A stretch of 5,017 nt of DNA from Clostridia bacterium (GTDB taxonomy: Bacteria; Bacillota; Clostridia; Oscillospirales; CAG-272): assembly GCA_017461825.1 (NCBI GenBank), contig JAFTXB010000169.1, positions 1-5,017 of the forward strand, given 5' to 3'. Each line of letters opens with the position of its first letter. Within the stretch, counting starts at the first letter, position 1. Below, one piece after another: positions 1-2,188 of this stretch. Both the position numbers and the translations under genes were made by a program. The notes under the pieces are model-generated. The model ran no database searches. It was not told the origin of the DNA and saw only the letters and a list, made by a program, of their open reading frames with translations.

Positions 1-69
1 AAGGAATGGCAGCGAATTTTGCAATCTTGGAATTTGAAGAAAACAGTATCGAGAAAATTAAAAATCTAA
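1..69 (+). CDS. Possible 3' end of an unidentified rightward gene (partial)
   Basis: Reading frame 1 is open from the left edge to a TAA at 67-69, giving 22 residues that end in a basic tail (SRKLKI). This could be the C-terminus of a protein that begins outside the window. The main support is context: the terminator hairpin at 112-159 has a T-rich run on the + strand side, as expected if it serves a gene arriving from the left as well as the leftward methyltransferase gene. The piece is too short to identify or to separate from chance. Frame 3 is also open from an ATG at 6-8, but has no ribosome binding site and reads AT-rich sequence and then the terminator. Sequence to the left of base 1 would settle it. 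Confidence 0.25.
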   Translation, partial: KEWQRILQSWNLKKTVSRKLKI

Positions 70-111
70 AATTAAAAATTTGGAAAATAATATATAAGAA
101 TTGGAAAATCG

Positions 112-159
112 AAGAAGAGACCCGCATCGGCGCAACGCGCTCAATGCGGGTCTCTTCTT
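112..159. terminator. Bidirectional rho-independent terminator after the methyltransferase gene
   Basis: The arms 112-127 and 144-159 are perfectly complementary over 16 bp, and the 16-base loop holds an additional GCGC/GCGC mini-stem (130-133 with 137-140). The right arm ends on the last base of the methyltransferase TAA stop codon (161-159), so the leftward gene and its terminator abut with no spacer. On the minus strand the stem is followed by CGATTTTCC, and on the plus strand by TATTCTT. It can therefore plausibly stop transcription from both sides of a convergent gene pair, although neither T-run is long. Confidence 0.85.
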
Positions 160-1088
160 TATTCTTGCGGCATATCCCAAAGACTTTTGTCTAAATAGCA
201 ACGGATGGTGTCCTCCAGCCAGAAAGAAAATTCGATATTGGGGAATCGAGCCTCCCATTCTTTCATACGCAGATAAAGATCACGTCCGTCCCCGGCATCG
301 TGCCAGATGTCTCCGAACACAAAATCAAAGTTATCCGCCATCTGTGTTTCGGCAAAGGCAAATGCGTCACTTTGTATCAAACGAATCTTTTCTTTATGGG
401 GAAATTGGGGGAGAATGTGTGTCCGAAACAGATCGATCACCTCACTGCTGATGTCAACAACCGTGACGGATTCCACGTTTGCTTTCTCACTCGCATGATA
501 GGCGAAATATCCCAAGCCAAGGCCATAGGTCAGAACCCGCCCGTGGGCGGCATCAATGGCAGGATAGGTCGTGACCATCTCATTGGGCTGTAGTGTCATC
601 CATTCCCGCCCGCTTTCCAGGACGGCGGGGAAGGGGTAAGGCTCCTTGAAAAATCCGATCTGCGGGATCATGCGGCCATCGGAGGCGACCGTAATATCAT
701 TGCAGACGAAGGGCTCGAAGGGGTGAAGAATTTCTTCCTTCAGCTCCCATTTGCCGCGCTTTTGAATGCCCGTCGGAATTTTGATGTTTCGGAAATAGGC
801 GTCCTCCGTGTAGGCGGCAGGCTCCAATTCATGCAGAGAAGGGAGGAGCCAATATTGAAAAAAGATCCGATCGGCTCCGCCCGCGTCCAGACCCACAAGA
901 GCCGCCAGATAATGGGCAAAGGCTTCGGCAAGCGGGATGTGACACTCATCGGCAAGCTCTTTCACCGTCTGAGGATCAATGGCGGTGGGCAACAGATTCA
1001 TATAGAGGCTGAAAATATCCATCAACCGGGAGTTGTAGCGGCGGATGATTTCGGGTGGGAGGCCGATAGAAGGATTATTTTTAATCAT
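159..1088 (-). CDS. SAM-dependent methyltransferase-like protein (309 aa)
   Basis: The protein is probably a cytoplasmic class I (Rossmann-fold) S-adenosylmethionine-dependent enzyme. Its substrate cannot be told. The SAM-binding part is in the C-terminal half. Motif I is VLTYGLGLGYFAYHAS (residues 185-200, glycine-rich loop GLGLG). VTVVDIS (208-214) ends the second strand with acidic D212, which normally binds the SAM ribose. SDAFAFA is at 240-246, and FDFVFGDIWHD (254-264) resembles strand 4 in spermidine-synthase-like and other class I methyltransferases. I do not recognise residues 1-160; they may determine substrate. The start at 1088 is chosen because AGGAG lies 7 bases upstream (1100-1096) and the ATG overlaps the upstream gene's stop as ATGA; an in-frame extension to 1214 would run through the four-helix-bundle gene. 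The gene is second in a two-gene leftward operon, is probably translationally coupled, and ends on a terminator stem. The fold is fairly sure; the reaction is unknown and it may not be an active methyltransferase. Confidence 0.85.
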   Translation of the reverse strand: MIKNNPSIGLPPEIIRRYNSRLMDIFSLYMNLLPTAIDPQTVKELADECHIPLAEAFAHYLAALVGLDAGGADRIFFQYWLLPSLHELEPAAYTEDAYFRNIKIPTGIQKRGKWELKEEILHPFEPFVCNDITVASDGRMIPQIGFFKEPYPFPAVLESGREWMTLQPNEMVTTYPAIDAAHGRVLTYGLGLGYFAYHASEKANVESVTVVDISSEVIDLFRTHILPQFPHKEKIRLIQSDAFAFAETQMADNFDFVFGDIWHDAGDGRDLYLRMKEWEARFPNIEFSFWLEDTIRCYLDKSLWDMPQE

Positions 1089-1438
1089 AAAATCGCTCCT
1101 TTTGCGGTTTTGCACGATGCTATCAACAGTCTTCTGATGGTTCCACCCATCTTTGCAATAAATTGATAGTCTTCTTCGCTGATGCGCTCGGTTTTGCGTA
1201 ACAATTTCAGCCAATAATCGGTTTCGTTCACTTCTTTCAATGCAATTTCCAGTTTTGATACAAAATCCTTTTTGCTTTGTGCATACTGTGCCTCATGAAT
1301 ATTGGCACCGACTGAAGTGCCGGCTCTTGCCAATTGATCTAACATATAAGAGCTTTTGGGTGTTTTAATGGTATCCACAAGCTTGACGATGGAAACTGCA
1401 AACTCAAAGGACAGTTGCAGAAGTTTGTTGTCGGACAT
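1085..1438 (-). CDS. Four-helix-bundle protein of the S23/IVP family (117 aa)
   Basis: This is a small helical protein of the family first found encoded in intervening sequences of bacterial 23S rRNA genes and related to the Avd accessory protein of diversity-generating retroelements. Members pack as antiparallel four-helix bundles that oligomerise with a basic surface thought to bind nucleic acid; the cellular role of stand-alone members is unknown. The diagnostic block is here: a QLARAGTSVGANIHEA stretch (about residues 35-50), then SKKDFVSKLEIALKEVNET and DYWLKLL, and a last helix ending in a Lys-rich tail. The length is normal for the family. The start at 1438 is preceded by AGGAGG 8 bases upstream; a longer in-frame version to 1501 would begin inside a hairpin array and lacks such a site. 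No rRNA gene flanks it, so it is a free-standing copy. It overlaps the methyltransferase gene by ATGA and has the hairpin array directly upstream. The family call is firm; the function is not known. Confidence 0.93.
   Translation of the reverse strand: MSDNKLLQLSFEFAVSIVKLVDTIKTPKSSYMLDQLARAGTSVGANIHEAQYAQSKKDFVSKLEIALKEVNETDYWLKLLRKTERISEEDYQFIAKMGGTIRRLLIASCKTAKGAIL
1096..1100 (-). promoter_or_regulatory. Ribosome binding site of the methyltransferase gene
   Basis: The minus strand reads AAAAGGAGC, with the AGGAG core 7 bases before the ATG at 1088. The site lies inside the end of the four-helix-bundle coding sequence. Together with the ATGA stop/start overlap it fixes the methyltransferase start and points to translational coupling. 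Confidence 0.8.
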
Positions 1439-1446
1439 CGCACACA

Positions 1447-1452
1447 CCTCCT
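1447..1452 (-). promoter_or_regulatory. Ribosome binding site of the four-helix-bundle gene
   Basis: The minus strand reads GAGGAGGTGTGTGCG immediately before ATG 1438. The AGGAGG core is 8 bases from the start, which selects this ATG over upstream in-frame codons. The hairpin array begins about 12 bases further upstream, so a transcript crossing the array would carry the hairpins in its 5' leader. Confidence 0.85.
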
Positions 1453-1463
1453 CTGTTACCTTT

Positions 1464-1668
1464 GATGATATATCGCCTTGAGGCGATATGATATACGACA
1501 CAGGTGTCGTATGATATGCCGACTATGTCGGCGTGATATATTTTGCTTTGCAAAATATGAGAATGATATCCGTTCCCTATCATACGCCGTAGGCGTATAT
1601 CACCCACCGCAGGTGGATATCATACGGAAACGTATATCATCCGTTCACGTAAGGGAACGGATATCATT
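1464..1668. repeat. Array of eight short hairpins with TGATAT/ATATCA separators
   Basis: Eight inverted repeats follow one another with centres about 19-23 bases apart, apart from one gap of about 42 bases. They are H1 1470-1489 (8 bp, loop TTGA), H2 1493-1512 (8-9 bp), H3 1518-1532 (6 bp, loop TAT), H4 1538-1558 (9 bp, loop TTT), H5 1582-1598 (7 bp, loop GTA), H6 1604-1616 (5 bp, loop GCA), H7 1622-1635 (5 bp, loop GAAA) and H8 1639-1662 (8 bp, 8-base loop). Stem sequences differ between units, but each stem is self-complementary. Units are bounded by TGATAT in the first half (1466, 1489, 1512, 1534, 1564) and by ATATCA in the second (1597, 1617, 1634, 1661). The array fills the space between the tRNA terminator and the four-helix-bundle gene. 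I see no open frame I believe in it. I find no convincing promoter for the leftward operon here, only scattered TATGAT-like boxes without -35 partners. Confidence 0.9.
1562..1668. repeat. 17-bp perfect inverted repeat enclosing hairpins H5-H7
   Basis: Bases 1562-1578 are the exact reverse complement of 1652-1668, with a 73-base interior that holds hairpins H5, H6 and H7. The right arm is also able to pair locally with 1639-1646 (ATCCGTTC) as hairpin H8. The two pairings exclude each other: one long multibranched fold, or a string of separate hairpins. The left arm contains the palindrome GATATC (1565-1570), at which the separators change orientation. Confidence 0.8.
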
Positions 1669-1669
1669 G

Positions 1670-1701
1670 AAAAACACCACTTCCTAAGAAGTGGTGTTTT
1701 T
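1670..1701. terminator. Rho-independent terminator of the tRNA operon (bidirectional)
   Basis: A perfect 14-bp stem, 1670-1683 with 1688-1701, has loop CTAA and is flanked by five A on one side and five T on the other. It is therefore a canonical terminator on either strand. On the minus strand it lies 4 bases after the CCA end of tRNA-His and should end the tRNA transcript. In the same place it should insulate the hairpin array and four-helix-bundle operon from tRNA read-through. Confidence 0.92.
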
Positions 1702-1705
1702 CTTC

Positions 1706-1783
1706 TGGGGTGGGTGATGGGAGTCGAACCCACGACCTCCAGGGCCACAACCTGGCGCTCTAACCAACTGAGCTACACTCACC
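1706..1783 (-). tRNA. tRNA-His (anticodon GTG)
   Basis: The minus strand folds as a tRNA with an extra 5' G (G-1, base 1783) opposite discriminator C73 (1709), the hallmark of histidine tRNAs, and an encoded CCA (1708-1706). The anticodon stem CCAGG/CCTGG holds loop TTGTGGC with anticodon GTG (1748-1746). The T loop is TTCGACT, and the D arm begins TAGCTCAGTTGG. The oddity is in the acceptor stem: GTGAGTG faces CACCCAC, giving an A4-C69 mismatch (bases 1779 and 1713) where a Watson-Crick pair is expected. The gene is the last of a three-tRNA transcript, 16 bases after tRNA-Arg. Confidence 0.95.
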
Positions 1784-1799
1784 ATATGAAATTCTGCAG

Positions 1800-1876
1800 T
1801 GGCGCGCCTTGGGGGACTCGAACCCTCGACCTACTGCTTAGAAGGCAGTTGCTCTATCCAGCTGAGCTAAAGGCGC
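1800..1876 (-). tRNA. tRNA-Arg (anticodon TCT)
   Basis: The acceptor stem GCGCCTT/AAGGCGC is fully paired, the discriminator is G and CCA is encoded (1802-1800). The anticodon stem ACTGC/GCAGT holds loop CTTCTAA with anticodon TCT (1842-1840), which reads AGA and AGG. The T arm is standard (GAGGGTTCGAGTCCCCC). The gene lies in the middle of the operon, 6 bases after tRNA-Gly and 16 before tRNA-His. Confidence 0.97.
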
Positions 1877-1882
1877 ATGCAA

Positions 1883-1956
<74 letters not shown>

Positions 1957-1983
1957 TTGTGGTGATTTCAAAACTGCCCTACT

Positions 1984-2012
1984 ATCATAACACATTCATG
2001 GGTACTTGTCAA
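1984..2012 (-). promoter_or_regulatory. Sigma-A type promoter of the tRNA operon
   Basis: On the minus strand a consensus TTGACA (2012-2007) is followed after exactly 17 bases by TATGAT (1989-1984), one base from the consensus -10. Transcription should start about 7 bases further on, roughly 20 bases before tRNA-Gly. Upstream of the -35 is a run of A and T tracts, including an 8-bp A/T palindrome (2024-2031 with 2034-2041), that may act as an UP element, fitting a strong stable-RNA promoter. Confidence 0.88.
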
Positions 2013-2101
2013 GAGGAATTTTGAAAAAATCCTGATTTTTTTCGTTTTTTCGCCGCGGTGTGTGTAAAAGAGGCGCGGGAGTCATTATCTACTGCCAAAC
2101 A

Positions 2102-2139
2102 TTGACAGGAAAAGCGATATTTGATATAATAGATATAAT
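2102..2139 (+). promoter_or_regulatory. Perfect consensus sigma-A promoter of the TIR-LRR gene
   Basis: TTGACA (2102-2107), a 17-base spacer and TATAAT (2125-2130) form an exact consensus core promoter facing right. A second TATAAT lies 9 bases downstream (2134-2139) as a repeated GATATAATA. The start of transcription should be near 2137, leaving a leader of about 50 bases before the ATG at 2189. The promoter is divergent from the tRNA promoter, with the two -35 boxes about 90 bases apart. I see no clear operator palindrome between them; 1957-2188 otherwise appears to hold only these promoters and the short leader. Confidence 0.88.
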
Positions 2140-2176
2140 ATATAAAATCATAGCTTCATTTGCGGCGAATGGCCGG

Positions 2177-2183
2177 AAAGGAG
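2177..2183 (+). promoter_or_regulatory. Ribosome binding site of the TIR-LRR gene
   Basis: AAAGGAG ends 5 bases before the ATG at 2189. It is the only good Shine-Dalgarno match near the beginning of the long rightward frame, and it places the start just before the zinc-ribbon cysteines, so it fixes the N-terminus. Confidence 0.85.
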
Positions 2184-2188
2184 AATTT

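Noticed and set aside
6..194. 62-residue rightward open frame at the left edge
   Set aside because: It reads AT-rich intergenic sequence, the terminator stem and then the antisense of the methyltransferase end. There is no convincing ribosome binding site.
723..1166. 147-residue rightward open frame
   Set aside because: It is a shadow of the methyltransferase-like gene on the other strand, which has clear motifs and a ribosome binding site.
1089..1214. In-frame upstream extension of the methyltransferase-like protein
   Set aside because: The extension lies inside the four-helix-bundle gene in another frame. The ATG at 1088 has AGGAG at good spacing and an ATGA overlap.
1464..1668. CRISPR array
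   Set aside because: There is no constant direct repeat of 24-40 bases. What is constant is a six-base separator, and each unit is itself a hairpin. No cas gene is nearby.
1085..1668. A 23S rRNA intervening sequence in place
   Set aside because: The four-helix-bundle family suggests it, but no rRNA sequence is recognisable on either side; the flanks are a methyltransferase-like gene and a tRNA operon.
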